Below the pieces are notes generated by a model. The model was not told the origin of the DNA. It saw only the letters and a list, made by a program, of their open reading frames with translations, and searched no databases. From Cladocopium goreaui (lineage: Eukaryota > Sar > Dinophyceae > Suessiales > Symbiodiniaceae): a stretch of DNA of 64,000 nucleotides. The position numbers were made by a program, and so were the translations under genes. Within the stretch, counting starts at the first letter, position 1. Each line of letters opens with the position of its first letter. The stretch covers positions 53,637 to 117,636 of the forward strand of contig CAMXCT020002056.1 in the NCBI GenBank assembly GCA_947184155.2, read 5' to 3'. This document shows, in pieces, positions 63,171 to 64,000 of the stretch.

Positions 63171-64000
63171 ACCAAATCACACTTGCACGGAACGTTGTGT
63201 CACAATAAAACAATTTGAGCACAATCACTTCCAGAAACAGAGCATTTGGAGATTAAACCTATGACACCATACTCCAACGGACATCTCCCAGCTGTTCACC
63301 AGGGCACCATGGTTTTAAACCAATTTTAGGGAAGATATGTGTAAATCACCAACAAAGCCATAGCGTTTTTCCAGATGCTCGGGACGAGTTGGGGCAAATA
63401 TCACTGACTGAGGTGTAGCCAGTATAGCCACCCCCCCGAAAAGATGCCCGAAAGGGTTTCCAGGCGGTTGTAGATGATATAGATTTATATATAGATAATT
63501 ATAGATTATATTTACTGTATACATATGTCTTGGTGTCCCACTTTTCTGCCTTTGAGTTGCAGGAAGACTGGGTTGATGCATCAGTCATCAGAATCCTGCC
63601 AGACCATTCCTGTATCAATCCATTTAGCCAGCCAACAGTCTTGTCATGGTATCTAATTCAACAAGTTTTTTTTGGAATAGGTCCAACAAGAAATCTTACA
63701 GGAAACCATCGTTTTTATCCCCCAAAACATGACTAATCACGAATATACTCTATTCTTGGCAGTATGTACTAGACTTTTTGCTGGTGATCAATCAACTGCG
63801 CTTACCCAGGAGAGGGGCCTCCATTTGTCTTGATTGGGCATTGTCATATTGAATGGAAGTGGCCTGGCAGCCGCGAATTCTCCGAAGTTGCATCAAGGGG
63901 GTTCCATAAATGGGGGTACTCCCAAATGGATGGTTTATAATGGACAATCTCATTGAAATTAAAATGGATGATTTAGGAGTACCCCTATTTTAGGAAACCC
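63171..64000. other. No supported gene; 5' flank of the LRR gene
   Basis: Contains ATAGATTATA-type AT-rich sequence (about 63470-63525). Short ORFs lack motifs. The final stretch (TAGGAGTACCCC...TTTTAGGAAACC) loosely resembles 49,560-49,590. Confidence 0.4.

Overview
This window looks like nuclear DNA of a dinoflagellate, most likely a Symbiodiniaceae-like alga (inference). Supporting signs: very low gene density; many simple and minisatellite repeats; a Ty1/copia LTR retrotransposon with a lysine/glycine-rich gag tail and a cytosine-methyltransferase-like domain inside pol; scattered short GC-rich exons with AG|G-type borders and at least one apparent GC donor; and an intronless BspA-type leucine-rich-repeat gene. 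No rRNA gene, standard tRNA gene, CRISPR array or bacterial operon was found.

Layout. 1-11.7 kb is almost gene-free: microsatellites, a long TATGTATTAG array (6.4-7.2 kb) and a degenerate pentamer tract (8.7-9.0 kb). 11.8-22.7 kb is a graveyard of coding fragments and dispersed repeats: a frameshifted C-terminal piece of a superfamily-1 (Upf1-like) helicase (about 13.8-15.7 kb), two tRNA-derived SINE-like sequences, small perfect hairpins with compensatory changes, an inverted pair of about 105-bp purine-rich repeats, and a palindrome-rich block.

22,760-40,915 is the centrepiece: an 18.2-kb copia-type LTR retrotransposon on the + strand. It has about 205-bp LTRs (TG...CA), an initiator-Met tRNA primer-binding site 3 bp inside the 5' LTR, gag, a +1-shifted pol, and a second large ORF of 1482 codons downstream of pol. 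Pol carries protease, integrase, C5-methyltransferase-like, reverse transcriptase and RNase H domains in that order. The downstream ORF encodes an RG-rich N-terminus, a Tpt1/KptA-like RNA 2'-phosphotransferase domain, a Cys-rich zinc-binding-like module, an endonuclease/exonuclease/phosphatase (EEP)-like domain and an R/P-rich tail. Gag is split by a 4,537-bp insertion with terminal inverted repeats and an 8-bp target-site duplication. Its length plus the duplication is a multiple of three, so the gag frame is conserved across it.

40.9-47.1 kb is repeat-rich: a G-rich tandem repeat, a long GTGAGACCCTGCCTTCT-type satellite with a higher-order unit, and a non-autonomous TIR element (45,335-47,088) that holds five 214-bp tandem units and a 9-bp array. 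A second, shorter copy of this TIR element lies at 55,079-55,911. 47.9-54.7 kb holds exons of a multi-exon, multi-pass membrane protein gene on the - strand. 56-58.1 kb is CAA/CAG and AAATCATCAT repeats. 59.4-60.3 kb has weak exon candidates, including the C-terminal end of a pepsin-like aspartic protease on the - strand. 61.3-63.1 kb encodes a BspA-like LRR protein of 25 repeats on the - strand.

How the parts work together: within the retrotransposon, gag/pol would form the particle, copy RNA from a tRNA-iMet primer and integrate. The methyltransferase-like domain and the Tpt1-EEP protein are cargo that could act on the element's own nucleic acids or on host tRNA/RNA ends (inference). All family calls come from reading motifs by eye; no database search was run.
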